Assembly (NCBI RefSeq): GCF_026686735.1
Contig: NZ_CP113432.1
Location: 2,407,001-2,471,000, forward strand
Source of the DNA: Pseudomonas triclosanedens
GTDB taxonomy: Bacteria; Pseudomonadota; Gammaproteobacteria; Pseudomonadales; Pseudomonadaceae
Direction: 5' to 3'
DNA: 64,000 bases
A program made the translations under genes and the position numbers. Position 1 is the stretch's first letter, and every line of letters begins with the position of its first letter. This document shows, one piece after another, positions 15,875 through 25,868 of the stretch. The notes beneath the pieces were generated by a model. The model was given only the letters and a program-made list of their open reading frames with translations. It did no database searches and had not been told where the DNA came from.

Positions 15875-17830
15875 ATGGTTGCCTTCATGCAACGACGTCT
15901 GGCCGACATGGGAACGGCAAGGAAACTGGCCATCGGATTCGGCTTGGTGCTGCTGTTGACGGCGCTGGTGGCGGTGATCGGTGTCACCTCGTTGCGCTCG
16001 ATTTCCCAGCGCTTCGATGTGCTCAACGACATGTCGGCGATCAACCGCATCGTGCTGGAGATGCGCCAGAGCGAAAAGGATTTCGTACTGGACGCCAATC
16101 CCGCTGCGGCCCAGGCGCTGCGGCAGCATGCCGGGGATTTGAGCGAACGGGTCGCGCGGCTCAAGGCCCTGCCGGAGCAGGCAGCGACCATGGATCGGGT
16201 GGAGCAGGGCATCGCCGGCTACCTGGCCGCCTTCGAGAGCTTTGAGAAATCCAGCAAGAGCCGGCGGCTGTCGCTGGATGCGGCGACCTGGTCGGTCAGC
16301 GGCGCCTCCAACAGCCTCGACATCCTGCAATCGAGCCTGGCCGACGACGGCGCCTACGAACTGAAGGAATCCCAGGGACAGAAGGGCGAGGAGCTGCTGC
16401 AACAGGCGGCGCAGGTCAGCCAGTTGTATCGCCTGGTGTTGCAGGGCCTGAATGAAGCCCGCTCGCGGGTGGAGAGCGGCGGCGCGGACAAACCCGCGGA
16501 TGGCCGCATCAAGTCCGCCGGCGAGGCGCTGCAACTGTCCAGCCAGCTCCAGGCGAGCATCACCGACCCGACCTACGTGTCGGTGCTCAAGGATGTGATC
16601 ACCAATATCAACGCCTTCGTCGAGAAGCTCGACGAGTACACCTCCGCCCTCGACCAGGAAAAACAGGTACATGCGCAGATGAGCGAGCGCGCCGCCGAAG
16701 TCATGCAGCTGGTGGACGACGCCTACGCCGCGCAGCAGTCGGCCATGCTCGCCGGCCTGCGCACCAACGCCGCGCTGATCCTCGGTTCCGCCGCGCTGGC
16801 GCTGCTGGTGGGAGCGCTGGCCTCGCTGCTGATCACCTGGATGATCGTGCGCCCGTTGCGCCAGGTGATCGCCCTGGCCAGCCGGATCGCCGAGGGTGAT
16901 CTGAGCGCCAGTATCGAGGTGAGCCGCAAGGACGAAGTGGGGCAACTGATGAGTGCCGTGGCGAGCATGGCCGACAGCCTGCGCAGTATCGTCAGCCGGT
17001 TGCGTGACGGCGTGGGCCAGATCACCGCCTCGGCGCAGGCGCTGTCCGGCGTTACCGAGCGTACGCAGCTCGGTGTCAACAACCAGAAGGCCGAGACCGA
17101 TCAGGTGGCCACGGCGATGAACCAGATGGCCTCCACCGTCCATGACGTGGCGCGCAATGCCGAGGAGGCCGCCAACTCCGCCGAACAGGCTGACGGCAAG
17201 GTGGCCAGCGGGCAGGAAGTGGTGCGCCAGACGCTCGGCCGCATCGAGCAATTGGCCGACGCGGTGCGCGCAGCCACCCAGAGCATCGAACAACTGGGGC
17301 GCGAGAGCCAGAGCATCGGCAGCGTGCTGGACGTGATCAAGAATGTTGCCGAGCAGACCAACCTGTTGGCGCTCAATGCCGCCATCGAGGCGGCGCGGGC
17401 CGGCGAACAGGGGCGCGGTTTCGCCGTGGTCGCCGACGAGGTGCGGGCGCTGGCGCGGCGTACCCAGCAATCCACCGCCGAGATCGAAGGGCTGATCGCC
17501 GCCCTGCAGAATGGCGCCAGCACCTCGGTACAGCGTATGCAGCACAGCCATGCGCTGGTGGAAATGACCGTCAGCGATGCCGTACAGACCGAGGCCGCGC
17601 TGGGCACCATCGCATCGGCGGTGGCGGTGATTCACCAGATGAACCAGCAGATCGCCGCCGCATCCGAACAGCAGAGCGCGGTGGCCGAGGAAATCAGCCG
17701 CAGCGTCACCAGTATCCGTGGCATCGCCGACGAGTCGTCACAGGCGATGGAGTCCACCGCCTCGTCGAGTGTCGAGCTGGCGCAGTTGAGCCGCGAACTA
17801 CAGGGGCTGGTCGGTCAGTTTCGACTCTGA
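15875..17830 (+). CDS. Methyl-accepting chemotaxis protein with large helical sensor domain
   Basis: This 651-residue transmembrane chemoreceptor has TM1 at about residues 17-38, a periplasmic all-helical ligand-binding region of about 255 residues, TM2 at about 297-320, a HAMP domain ([24 protein letters not shown]) and a methyl-accepting signalling domain. The hairpin-tip signature is intact ([20 protein letters not shown]). The sensor length fits the HBM (helical bimodular) class, which in Pseudomonas binds organic acids such as TCA-cycle intermediates; the ligand here is unknown. There is no C-terminal CheR-binding pentapeptide. GGAGG at 15865-15869 fixes the start. The 3' end overlaps the SulP gene by 33 bp on the opposite strand. 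Confidence 0.93.
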   Translation: MVAFMQRRLADMGTARKLAIGFGLVLLLTALVAVIGVTSLRSISQRFDVLNDMSAINRIVLEMRQSEKDFVLDANPAAAQALRQHAGDLSERVARLKALPEQAATMDRVEQGIAGYLAAFESFEKSSKSRRLSLDAATWSVSGASNSLDILQSSLADDGAYELKESQGQKGEELLQQAAQVSQLYRLVLQGLNEARSRVESGGADKPADGRIKSAGEALQLSSQLQASITDPTYVSVLKDVITNINAFVEKLDEYTSALDQEKQVHAQMSERAAEVMQLVDDAYAAQQSAMLAGLRTNAALILGSAALALLVGALASLLITWMIVRPLRQVIALASRIAEGDLSASIEVSRKDEVGQLMSAVASMADSLRSIVSRLRDGVGQITASAQALSGVTERTQLGVNNQKAETDQVATAMNQMASTVHDVARNAEEAANSAEQADGKVASGQEVVRQTLGRIEQLADAVRAATQSIEQLGRESQSIGSVLDVIKNVAEQTNLLALNAAIEAARAGEQGRGFAVVADEVRALARRTQQSTAEIEGLIAALQNGASTSVQRMQHSHALVEMTVSDAVQTEAALGTIASAVAVIHQMNQQIAAASEQQSAVAEEISRSVTSIRGIADESSQAMESTASSSVELAQLSRELQGLVGQFRL

Positions 17831-19534
17831 GGGCTGGTCCCAGGCGTGCTCCGCCTTGCGTTGCTGGTGCCAGCGGCGATAGGCGTTGACCCCGGCGCGC
17901 ACCGAGCTGAATACCAGCGGCGGCTTCACTTCACCGAGCAGGCCGGAACGCTTGAGCATCGCCAGCGTCTCTCCCGTCACCCGTGCCAGGGACAGGTGAA
18001 CACCCTTGGCCTCCAGAGTCTGCTGCACCTCGCGCAGGGTGGTCAGGCCGCTGATGTCCAGGTTGAGGATACCTTCGGCGTTGAGCAGCACCGCGCGCGG
18101 CTGGTGAGCCTTGGCCACCACTTCCAGCAGGCGCTGCTTGAAGTAGTCGGCGTTGAAGAACAGCAGGGGCGCGTCGAAGCGGTAGATCACAAGGCCCGGC
18201 AGGGTGCGTGCGTTGGGGTACTGCTCCAGTTCCACCTGCCCGTCGATGCCATGCACCCAGCCCATCACCGCATCGTGCGGCCGATAAGTGAGATAGAGCA
18301 GGCGCAGCAGCGCGAGCATGATCGCCACGAAGATCCCCGGCAGCACGCCAACGCTCAGCACGCCCACGGTGGTCAGCACGCACAGCGCGAATTCGAACCG
18401 GCTAAGGCGCCAGAAACCGCGCAGCGCGCGGAAATCGATCAGCCCCCAGCCGGCCATCAGCAGCACCGCGCCCAGCGCCGGCATCGGCACCCAGCCCAAC
18501 GGCTTGCTGAACAGCAGCAGGACCAGTCCGATCACCAGCGCGGCGACGATGCCGACCATCTGGCTCTTGCCGCCGACCATATCGTTCACGGCGGTGCGCG
18601 AATCCGCGCCGCTGATCACGAAACCCTGGGAAATCCCCGCGCCGATATTGGCCATGCCCAGCGCCATGAACTCGTGGTTGGCGTCCACGCTGTAGCCGTG
18701 GCGCGCGGCAAAGCTGCGCGCGGTGAGCATCGCGCTGCAGAAGCTGATGATGGTGATCCCCATCGCGTCGCGGAACAGGCTGCCCAGCTCCTCGTAGGTG
18801 GTGTGCGGGAACATCAGCGTCGGCAACCCCTGCGGCACTTCACCCAGCAGCTTGATGCCGTACTGGTCCAGCCCCAGCAGCGCCGCCGCCAGCGTGGCGA
18901 ACAGCACGCCCACCAGCGCGCCTGGAACCTTCGGGTAGAAACGCGGCAGCACAACCATCAACAGCAGTGTGGAAACCCCCAGCGTCAGCGTTGGCAGGTG
19001 CGTGTTGGAGAGGTTGCGCAGCAATGCGATCAAGCCCCGCACGAATCCGCTGGTTTCGCTGTGGTAGCCCAGCAGCTTGCCGAGCTGGCCGGCGATCAGG
19101 CTCAGGCCGATACCGTTCAGGTAGCCCACCAGGGTTGGCCGCGAAAGGAAGCTGGCGACGAAGCCGGCGCGGGCGAAACCGGCAGCGATCGACAGCGCGC
19201 CAACCAGCACCGCGACGATCATCGACAACTGCAGCAGGCGCTGCGGATCGCCCGCCGCCAGTGGCGTGATGGCAGCGGCGACCATCGCCGCGGTGGCAGC
19301 GTCCGGGCCTACCATCAGTTGTCGCGAGCTGCCCACCAGCGCGTAGATCAGCATCGGCAGGATGCAGGCATACAGCCCGACCTGGGGCGGAAAGCCGATG
19401 ATCTGCGAATAGGCGATGGCGGTAGGAATCTGCACGGCGGCCACCGACAGGCCCGCCTGGATATCGCGAGGCAGCCAGTCACGACGGTAGTGCAGCAGAC
19501 TGTCCAGGCCGGGCAGCCAGCGGGCTAGGGGCAT
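17798..19534 (-). CDS. SulP-family anion transporter with STAS domain
   Basis: This 578-residue inner-membrane protein has the SulP fold: an N-terminal motif ([26 protein letters not shown]), about 12-14 membrane segments with alternating short inverted repeats, and a cytoplasmic C-terminal STAS domain (about residues 430-545, including the [11 protein letters not shown] segment). Family members move sulfate, bicarbonate, fumarate or other anions, usually with Na+ or H+. There is no fused or adjacent carbonic anhydrase and no sulfur gene next to it, so the substrate is open. The gene is monocistronic, and its end overlaps the chemoreceptor gene on the other strand. Confidence 0.9.
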   Translation of the reverse strand: MPLARWLPGLDSLLHYRRDWLPRDIQAGLSVAAVQIPTAIAYSQIIGFPPQVGLYACILPMLIYALVGSSRQLMVGPDAATAAMVAAAITPLAAGDPQRLLQLSMIVAVLVGALSIAAGFARAGFVASFLSRPTLVGYLNGIGLSLIAGQLGKLLGYHSETSGFVRGLIALLRNLSNTHLPTLTLGVSTLLLMVVLPRFYPKVPGALVGVLFATLAAALLGLDQYGIKLLGEVPQGLPTLMFPHTTYEELGSLFRDAMGITIISFCSAMLTARSFAARHGYSVDANHEFMALGMANIGAGISQGFVISGADSRTAVNDMVGGKSQMVGIVAALVIGLVLLLFSKPLGWVPMPALGAVLLMAGWGLIDFRALRGFWRLSRFEFALCVLTTVGVLSVGVLPGIFVAIMLALLRLLYLTYRPHDAVMGWVHGIDGQVELEQYPNARTLPGLVIYRFDAPLLFFNADYFKQRLLEVVAKAHQPRAVLLNAEGILNLDISGLTTLREVQQTLEAKGVHLSLARVTGETLAMLKRSGLLGEVKPPLVFSSVRAGVNAYRRWHQQRKAEHAWDQPSESKLTDQPL

Positions 19535-19664
19535 GCGGAATCTTCCTTGGAATCGACCAAGGGAAATCTTAGATGGAAAGCCTGCCTACGGCTTGTCGGA
19601 AATCATCGAGATAGCGAGCGAAGTGCCGTATGCCTACGCTCTCTCACTTCCTGTGTGGAATGCC

Positions 19665-19718
19665 GCGATACCCGGCGGCGGAGGGCAGGTCCTGGCGCAC
19701 CGCCTGTATGGGTATCGC
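19665..19718. repeat. Inverted repeat, GGGTATCGC type
   Basis: Perfect 9-bp arms (GCGATACCC at 19665-19673, GGGTATCGC at 19710-19718) separated by 36 bases, lying just after the end of the CurA-like gene. It shares its core with elements at 13766 and 56527. Confidence 0.5.
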
Positions 19719-19726
19719 GCTGCGGA

Positions 19727-20731
19727 TCAGACTTTCAGCACCAGCTTGCCGAAGTTCTCGCCGCTGAACAGCTTCGCCAGCGTTTCGGGGAAGGTTTCCA
19801 GTCCCTCGACGATGTCTTCCTTCGATTTCAGCTCGCCCGTGGCGATCCAGCCCGCCATGTCCTTGAAGCCTTCCGGGAAGCGCTGGGCGTAGTCCATTAC
19901 CACCATGCCCTCCATGCGCGCACGGTTCACCAGCAGCGACAGGTAGTTGGCCGGGCCGCGCACCGACTCCTTGTTGTTGTACTGGCTGATCGCACCGCAG
20001 ATCACCACCCGCGCCTTGGGGGCCAGGCGGGCCAGCACCGCATCGAGGATGTCGCCGCCCACATTGTCGAAGAACACGTTCACACCCTTGGGACACTCGC
20101 GCTTGAGGCCGGCGTTGACGTCTTCGGCCTTGTAGTCGATGGCGCCGTCGAAGCCCAGCTCGTCTATCAGATAGCGGCATTTGTCGGCGCCGCCGGCGAT
20201 GCCCACCACGCGGCAACCCTTGATCTTCGCGATCTGTCCGACCACGCTGCCCACCGCGCCGGCGGCGCCGGAAACCACCACGGTATCGCCGGCCTGCGGC
20301 TTGCCGACATCGAGGAAGCCGAAGTAGGCCGTCATCCCGGTCATGCCCAGCGCCGACAGGTACAGCGGCAGTGGCGCGCGCTGGCTGTCCACCTTGTAGA
20401 AGCCCTTGGGCTCGCCGAGGAAGTAGTCCTGCACGCCGAGCGCGCCGTTCACCTCGTCGCCGACCTTGAAGTCCGGGTGCTGCGAGGCGATCACCTTGCC
20501 TACGCCCAGGGCGCGCATCACCTCGCCGATGGCCACCGGCGCGATATACGACTTGGCATCGTTCATCCAGCCGCGCATGGCCGGGTCCAGCGACAGGTAC
20601 TGGTTCTGCACCAGGATTTGCCCCGGCCCCGGTTCGCCAACCGGCGTCTCGACATAGGCGAAGGTATCGCGGGTGGCTGCGCCGACAGGGCGCTGGGCGA
20701 GCTGGAACTGGCGGTTGAGTTGGGCAGGCAT
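19727..20731 (-). CDS. CurA/PTGR-type NADPH-dependent alkenal/one reductase
   Basis: This 334-residue medium-chain reductase is of the zinc-free leukotriene B4 12-hydroxydehydrogenase/CurA group. It has the YLSLDPAMRGWMND segment typical of this group, a Rossmann motif GAAGAVGSVVGQIAK (about residues 155-170) and a C-terminal LVLKV end. Family enzymes reduce the C=C bond of unsaturated ketones or aldehydes with NADPH, often in detoxification. It is a single gene, divergent from an SDR gene 226 bp away. The exact substrate cannot be told from sequence. Confidence 0.9.
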   Translation of the reverse strand: MPAQLNRQFQLAQRPVGAATRDTFAYVETPVGEPGPGQILVQNQYLSLDPAMRGWMNDAKSYIAPVAIGEVMRALGVGKVIASQHPDFKVGDEVNGALGVQDYFLGEPKGFYKVDSQRAPLPLYLSALGMTGMTAYFGFLDVGKPQAGDTVVVSGAAGAVGSVVGQIAKIKGCRVVGIAGGADKCRYLIDELGFDGAIDYKAEDVNAGLKRECPKGVNVFFDNVGGDILDAVLARLAPKARVVICGAISQYNNKESVRGPANYLSLLVNRARMEGMVVMDYAQRFPEGFKDMAGWIATGELKSKEDIVEGLETFPETLAKLFSGENFGKLVLKV

Positions 20732-20957
20732 GGCAGTGGCCTCGTCAAGGGGAAAGCCTAGGTGATAGTCCGCGCCGCCGGTGGCGGCAAGTTCCGTCCG
20801 CCAGGGGAATGTTCGCCCATCGCTGTGAGTGATGCCGGCTTGTACGCATCATCATCGGGATGGATGCACCGCCTACGCGCCGCCTGATAGTGCTTCGCGC
20901 CGGCGGAGCGCTGGCTAGACTGCGACGGTTCTCTCCACACTGCTTCGAGGTCCGCTC

Positions 20958-21719
20958 ATGAGTCAGTTGCTTTCCGGCCAGGTTGCCCTGGTCACTGGCG
21001 CCGGTAACGGCATTGGTCGCGCCACCGCCCAGGCGTTCGCCCGCGAAGGCGTCAAGGTCGTGGTATCCGATGTCGACGCCAAGGGCGGTGAGGCGACTGT
21101 CGAGCTGATTCGCGCGGCGGGCGGCGAAGCCACCTTCATCCGCTGCGACGTCACCCGCGACGCCGAGGTCAAGGCGCTGGTGGAAGGTACCGTAGCCGCC
21201 TATGGCCGCCTCGACTACGCCTTCAACAACGCCGGCATCGAGATCGAGAAGGGCAAGCTTGCCGATGGCGAGGAAAGTGAGTTCGACGCCATCATGGGCG
21301 TCAACGTCAAGGGCGTCTGGCTGTGCATGAAGCACCAGATTCCGCTGATGCTCGCCCAGGGCGGCGGCGCCATCGTCAATACCGCTTCCGTGGCCGGTCT
21401 CGGCGCCGCACCGAAAATGAGCATCTACGCCGCCTCCAAGCATGCTGTGATCGGCTTGACCAAATCCGCAGCCATCGAGTACGCGAAGAAGAAAATCCGC
21501 ATCAACGCCGTCTGCCCGGCGGTGATCGACACCGACATGTTCCGCCGCGCCTACGAAGCCGACCCGAAGAAGGCCGAGTTCGCCGCCGCCATGCACCCGG
21601 TCGGCCGAGTCGGCAAGGTCGAGGAAATCGCTGGCGCCGTGCTCTACCTGTGCAGCGACAACGCCGGCTTCACCACCGGCATAGCACTGCCGGTGGACGG
21701 CGGCGCGACGGCCATCTGA
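20958..21719 (+). CDS. Short-chain dehydrogenase/reductase (SDR)
   Basis: This 253-residue classical SDR has the cofactor motif TGAGNGIG (about residues 14-21), NNAG at about residues 90-93, a catalytic Ser in the NTASVAG segment and the YAASK catalytic Tyr/Lys pair at about residues 156-160. Asp at the end of beta-2 (VVVSDVDA) favours NAD(H) over NADP(H). It most resembles 3-oxoacyl-reductase or glucose-dehydrogenase-like SDRs, whose substrates are hard to predict. It lies alone between the CurA-like gene and the P-type ATPase gene and is closed by a strong hairpin. Confidence 0.88.
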   Translation: MSQLLSGQVALVTGAGNGIGRATAQAFAREGVKVVVSDVDAKGGEATVELIRAAGGEATFIRCDVTRDAEVKALVEGTVAAYGRLDYAFNNAGIEIEKGKLADGEESEFDAIMGVNVKGVWLCMKHQIPLMLAQGGGAIVNTASVAGLGAAPKMSIYAASKHAVIGLTKSAAIEYAKKKIRINAVCPAVIDTDMFRRAYEADPKKAEFAAAMHPVGRVGKVEEIAGAVLYLCSDNAGFTTGIALPVDGGATAI

Positions 21720-21725
21720 CCGCGC

Positions 21726-21762
21726 GCCGGGCGAATCCGGCGCAGCCGCCGATTCGCCCGGC
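21726..21762. terminator. GC-rich hairpin between convergent genes
   Basis: Perfect 12-bp stem (GCCGGGCGAATC at 21726-21737, GATTCGCCCGGC at 21751-21762) with a smaller stem inside the loop. It fills the 49-bp gap between the SDR and ATPase stop codons. There is no T tract, so termination is probable but not certain. Confidence 0.6.
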
Positions 21763-21768
21763 AGCCCC

Positions 21769-24510
21769 TCAGCCGCGTTCCGCCAGCCGCGTTGCCAGCC
21801 CGGTGCGGCGGATCACCCATTTCTCCAGTTCCGCCACCAGGAACACCAGCAGCCCCGCGCCCAGCACCTTCGACCATTCCAGCGGGCTCAGGCCAGCCGA
21901 GCCGAACAGGTTCTGCATCCACGGCGCATAGGTGAATGCCAGTTGCAGTGCAATGCACACCGCGATGGCCGCCAGCGCATAGCGGTTGCCCAGCAGCCCT
22001 TCGCGGTTGAGCACCGACGCGAAGATCGAGCGGCTGTTGATCAGGTAGAACATCTCCGCCATCACCACCGCGTTGACCGCCATCGTCCGTGCGGCCTCGA
22101 TGCCCGTACCGCTCTGCAACTCCCAGACGAACAGCCCGAACGCGCCGATCATCATCAGCACCGAGACCATCAGCACCCGCCAGATGAAAAAACCCGACAG
22201 CAGCGCGCTGCCCGGCGGGCGAGGGCGGCGCCGCATGATGCCGTCTTCGGCGGGTTCGAAGGCCAGCGCCAGGCCCAGGGTGCCGGAGGTGACCATGTTG
22301 ATCCACAGCACCTGTGCCGGCGTCAGCGGCAGGCCCAGGCCGAGCATCAGCGCGGCGATCACCACCAGTGCCTCGCCGCCGTTGGTGGGCAGCATGAACA
22401 AGATGAACTTCTTCAGGTTGTCGTAGACCGCGCGGCCCTCACGCACCGCGCTGGCGATGCTGGCGAAGTTGTCGTCGGCCAGCACTACGTCCGCCGCTTC
22501 CTTCGCCGCTTCGGTGCCCTTGTTGCCCATCGCCACACCAACGTCTGCGCGCTTGAGTGCCGGAGCATCGTTCACCCCGTCGCCAGTCATCGACACCACC
22601 TGGCCGTCGTCCTGCAGCGCCTGCACCAGACGCAGCTTGTGCTCGGGGCTGGCGCGGGCGAACACATCCACTTCCATCGCCACCCGGCGCAGCGCTGCGT
22701 CGTCCATCAACGCCACTTCCGCACCTGTCACCGCCGGCTTGCCGACACCGATGCCCAACTGCGCACCGATGGCTCGGGCGGTTTCGCCGTGGTCGCCGGT
22801 GATCATCTTTACCCGGATGCCGGCCGCATGGCATTCCGCCACCGCATCGATGGCCTCGCTGCGCGGCGGATCGATGATTCCCACCAGCGCCAGCATGGTG
22901 AAACCTTCCGCCACATCCTCGAAGCCCAGCATCTCGCCCGCCGGTGCCGCACGCCTGGCGGCCAGGGCCAGCAGGCGCAGCCCCTGGGCGGCGGTATCGG
23001 TGGCCATGCGCCGCCAGTAGTCCGGGTCCAGCGGCTCCTCGCCGTGGGCGCTGCGCTGCCGTGAGCACATTTCCAGCAAACGCTCCGGTGCGCCCTTGAC
23101 CAGCAGCCACGACTCGCCCGCCGGGTCCACATGGTGGCTGGCCATGAAGCGATGCTGGGACTCGAAGGGAATGCTGTCGCGGCGGGGCCATTGGGCATTG
23201 CTGGCGTCCTGCGTCTGGCCAGCCTTGGCGCCCAGCACCAGCAGCGCGCCTTCGGTGGGGTCGCCGTCGACGTGCCACTGGCTGTCGGCGTTCACATGCA
23301 GGGAGGCGTCGTTGCACAGCACGCCGGCCTGGATCGCCTGCTGCAATGCCGGGTAGTGGGTGAGATCGATGATCCGCCCGTCCAGGGAAAAGTCCCCGAC
23401 CGGGGCATAACCCACGCCCCCCACCTCGAACACGTGGCCGGCGCAGACAACTCGCTGCACCGTCATCTCGTTGCGGGTCAGCGTGCCGGTCTTGTCCGAG
23501 CAGATCACCGTCACCGATCCGAGGGTTTCCACCGCCGGCAGTCGGCGGACGATGGCCTGCTGGCGTGCCATGCGCTGTACTCCGAGGGCGAGGGTGACGG
23601 TCATGATCGCCGGCAGCCCCTCGGGAATCGCCGAGGCCACCAGCGCCACCACCATCATGAACATCTCTGCCGGCGTTTCGCCGCGCCACAGCGTGCCGAG
23701 CAGGAACACCAGCGCGCCGAGGCCGAGGATGGCGACGGCCAGCAGCCGGCCGAAGCGGTCGATCTGCCGCAGCAGCGGCGTGGTCATGCTGTCTACGCTG
23801 CTGAGCATCTGGTTGATCTTGCCCAGCTCGGTATCGGCCCCGGTGGCTACCACCAGGCCGCACGCCTGGCCGTACACCACCAGCGTGCCGGAGTAGGCCA
23901 TGCCGTGGCGGTCGCCCAGCGGCGCGTCCGCCGCCACCGCGTCGGTGGATTTCTCCACCGGCAGCGACTCACCCGTCAGCGCCGCCTCCTCGATGCGCAA
24001 TTCCTTGCTGTTGATCAGGCGCAAATCGGCCGGCACCCGGTCGCCGGAGGCCAGCAGGACACGGTCTCCGGGCACCAGTTGGGCAGCGTCGATCTGCTGG
24101 CGCTTGCCGTCGCGCAGCACCATCGCGGTGGACGACAGCATGTCGCGGATGGCATCCAGCGCCGACTCCGCCTTGCCCTCCTGTACGAAACCGATCAGCG
24201 CGTTGATCACCACCGCGCCCATCAGCACGCCCGTATCGATCCAGTGGCCGAGCAGGGCGGTGACCAGCGCGGCGGCCATCATCACGTAGAGCAGAATGTT
24301 GTGGAACTGCAACAGCAGGCGCATCCAGGGGCCGCGCCGTTTGGGCGGCGCCAGGCGGTTCTCGCCGTATTCGGTCAGGCGCTGCTGTACCTGGGCGTCG
24401 CTCAGGCCGCCGGGATCGTCGCCCAGTTGCTGCCGGACCTGCTCGGTGGAGAGCGTGTGCCACGGTGGCGGCACCCGTCCGGCGGTGCGCGGGGCGCGGC
24501 GTTGGGTCAT
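21769..24510 (-). CDS. P2-type cation-transporting ATPase
   Basis: This 913-residue P-type ATPase has a cation-ATPase N domain (HTLSTEQVRQQLG), the actuator motif TGES (about residue 176), the phosphorylation loop DKTGTLT, the hinge motif TGDGVNDAPALKRADVG and a six-helix C-terminal membrane bundle. The TM4 motif PEGLP places it among P2 ATPases (Ca2+, Mn2+ or Na+/K+-like), not heavy-metal pumps (CPC). Family members export Ca2+ or monovalent cations; the ion is not predictable here. Single gene, divergent from the symporter-family gene 209 bp away, where I found no clear regulator site. Confidence 0.92.
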   Translation of the reverse strand: MTQRRAPRTAGRVPPPWHTLSTEQVRQQLGDDPGGLSDAQVQQRLTEYGENRLAPPKRRGPWMRLLLQFHNILLYVMMAAALVTALLGHWIDTGVLMGAVVINALIGFVQEGKAESALDAIRDMLSSTAMVLRDGKRQQIDAAQLVPGDRVLLASGDRVPADLRLINSKELRIEEAALTGESLPVEKSTDAVAADAPLGDRHGMAYSGTLVVYGQACGLVVATGADTELGKINQMLSSVDSMTTPLLRQIDRFGRLLAVAILGLGALVFLLGTLWRGETPAEMFMMVVALVASAIPEGLPAIMTVTLALGVQRMARQQAIVRRLPAVETLGSVTVICSDKTGTLTRNEMTVQRVVCAGHVFEVGGVGYAPVGDFSLDGRIIDLTHYPALQQAIQAGVLCNDASLHVNADSQWHVDGDPTEGALLVLGAKAGQTQDASNAQWPRRDSIPFESQHRFMASHHVDPAGESWLLVKGAPERLLEMCSRQRSAHGEEPLDPDYWRRMATDTAAQGLRLLALAARRAAPAGEMLGFEDVAEGFTMLALVGIIDPPRSEAIDAVAECHAAGIRVKMITGDHGETARAIGAQLGIGVGKPAVTGAEVALMDDAALRRVAMEVDVFARASPEHKLRLVQALQDDGQVVSMTGDGVNDAPALKRADVGVAMGNKGTEAAKEAADVVLADDNFASIASAVREGRAVYDNLKKFILFMLPTNGGEALVVIAALMLGLGLPLTPAQVLWINMVTSGTLGLALAFEPAEDGIMRRRPRPPGSALLSGFFIWRVLMVSVLMMIGAFGLFVWELQSGTGIEAARTMAVNAVVMAEMFYLINSRSIFASVLNREGLLGNRYALAAIAVCIALQLAFTYAPWMQNLFGSAGLSPLEWSKVLGAGLLVFLVAELEKWVIRRTGLATRLAERG

Positions 24511-24719
24511 GGGAGGCTCCTGTCGTGTGGGACCACGTTATGCAAGCAGGATGGCGACCCTGCCGCCAACCCGGCTTGACCCATGACAGACACGGCGAAA
24601 AGGGCTGCAACAAAGTTTTGCATTCTGTTACAGGAAGAAGTGGTTTTGGCACGCAGGGACAGTTACAAGCGCTGGAGCGGCCCAAAGAATCCGCCTTCCC
24701 GAGTTGGAGAATAACGACA

Positions 24720-25610
24720 ATGACCAACGATCCCTTGCTGACACTCTTCATGCCTATCGCCCTGGGCATCATCATGCTCGGTCTGGGCCTGTCCCTGACC
24801 ATCGCCGATTTCGCCCGCGTCGTGCGCTATCCCAGGCCCGTGCTCATCGGCCTGGTGTGCCAGATCGTCCTGCTGCCGCTGGCCTGCTTCCTGATCACCA
24901 TCGGCTTCGCCCTCGAAGCCGCGCTGGCCGTTGGCATGATGCTGCTGGCCGCGTCCCCCGGCGGCACCACCGCCAACCTGTACAGCCACCTGGCCCACGG
25001 CGACGTGGCACTGAACATCACCCTCACTGCAGTGAACTCGGTGATCGCCATTCTCACCATGCCGCTGATCGTCAACCTGTCGCTGTGGTACTTCATGAGC
25101 GACGGCCAGACCATCCCGTTGCAATTTGCCAAGGTCGTGCAGGTGTTCATCATCGTTCTGGGCCCGGTCGCCATCGGCATGCTCATCCGCCGCCAACTGC
25201 CGGGTGTGGCGGAAAAGCTGCACAAGCCGGTGAAGATTCTCTCCGCGCTGCTGCTGGCGGTGATCATCGGCGTTGCCGTGACCAAGGACTGGCAAACCTT
25301 CGTTGCCTACGCCCCGATCGTCGGCGCGGCGGCCCTGAGCTTCAACCTGCTCAGCCTCGCCGTGGGTTACTGGGTGCCGCGCCTGCTCAAGCTGCCCAAG
25401 CCGCAGGCCATTGCTATCGGCATGGAGATCGGTATCCACAACGGTACCCTGGCCATCGCCCTGGCGCTGAGCCCCATGCTGCTGAACAACAAGACAATGG
25501 CGATTCCGGCGGCCATCTACGGCGTGCTGATGTTCTTCACCGCCGCCATCTTTGGCTGGTGGGTGAGCCGTGGCGTGATGAAGTCGGCGGCGGAACGGGC
25601 ACCGGCCTGA
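24720..25610 (+). CDS. Bile acid:sodium symporter family (BASS/SBF) transporter
   Basis: This 296-residue membrane protein of the BASS family has ten hydrophobic segments and the motifs ASPGGTTANLYSHLAHGD (about residues 79-96) and GIHNGTLAI (about residues 240-248), the crossover regions that bind Na+ and substrate. In bacteria such proteins carry organic anions such as pantothenate or keto acids rather than bile acids. ATG 24720 follows GGAGA at 24706-24710, and the protein starts directly with a membrane helix; an upstream in-frame extension overlaps the ATPase leader and is not credible. Confidence 0.88.
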   Translation: MTNDPLLTLFMPIALGIIMLGLGLSLTIADFARVVRYPRPVLIGLVCQIVLLPLACFLITIGFALEAALAVGMMLLAASPGGTTANLYSHLAHGDVALNITLTAVNSVIAILTMPLIVNLSLWYFMSDGQTIPLQFAKVVQVFIIVLGPVAIGMLIRRQLPGVAEKLHKPVKILSALLLAVIIGVAVTKDWQTFVAYAPIVGAAALSFNLLSLAVGYWVPRLLKLPKPQAIAIGMEIGIHNGTLAIALALSPMLLNNKTMAIPAAIYGVLMFFTAAIFGWWVSRGVMKSAAERAPA

Positions 25611-25740
25611 GGCTGGGCCGCGGTTCCACGGTTTCATGCCGCCTGGAGCCCGCGGCGTATCGCCTGGCGGTTGCTTGGCTCGGCCCAGGCAACGTGGCGA
25701 GCATCTGCGCGCTCATGCGCGCGCCGCCGGGGAGTCGATC

Positions 25741-25830
25741 ATGGGTTTCACCACCGACATTCCGGCAGCGGACGACCAATTTGCCTTGTCGCTCGCCTCC
25801 AGCAACGGCTGCCGGCCTGTGAACGGCTGA
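25741..25830 (+). CDS. Possible 29-residue small protein
   Basis: This short frame starts at ATG 25741 with GGGGAG correctly spaced six bases before it and ends at TGA 25830. The product is soluble, polar and resembles nothing I know. It lies in the 258-bp gap between two convergent transporter genes. It may equally be a chance frame or a remnant. Confidence 0.25.
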   Translation: MGFTTDIPAADDQFALSLASSNGCRPVNG

Positions 25831-25868
25831 GCAATGCGCCGATTCGCCGAAGTGGCGCCAGTGTCCCC

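Noticed and set aside
15827-17635. 602-codon open frame antisense to the chemoreceptor gene
   Set aside because: Low-complexity Gly/His/Gln-rich translation mirrors the receptor's codon use, and the opposite strand encodes a complete receptor.
25707-25722. GCGCGC-TCAT-GCGCGC hairpin between the symporter-family and benE genes as a terminator
   Set aside because: Only six base pairs with no T tract, and alternating GC is expected by chance in this composition.
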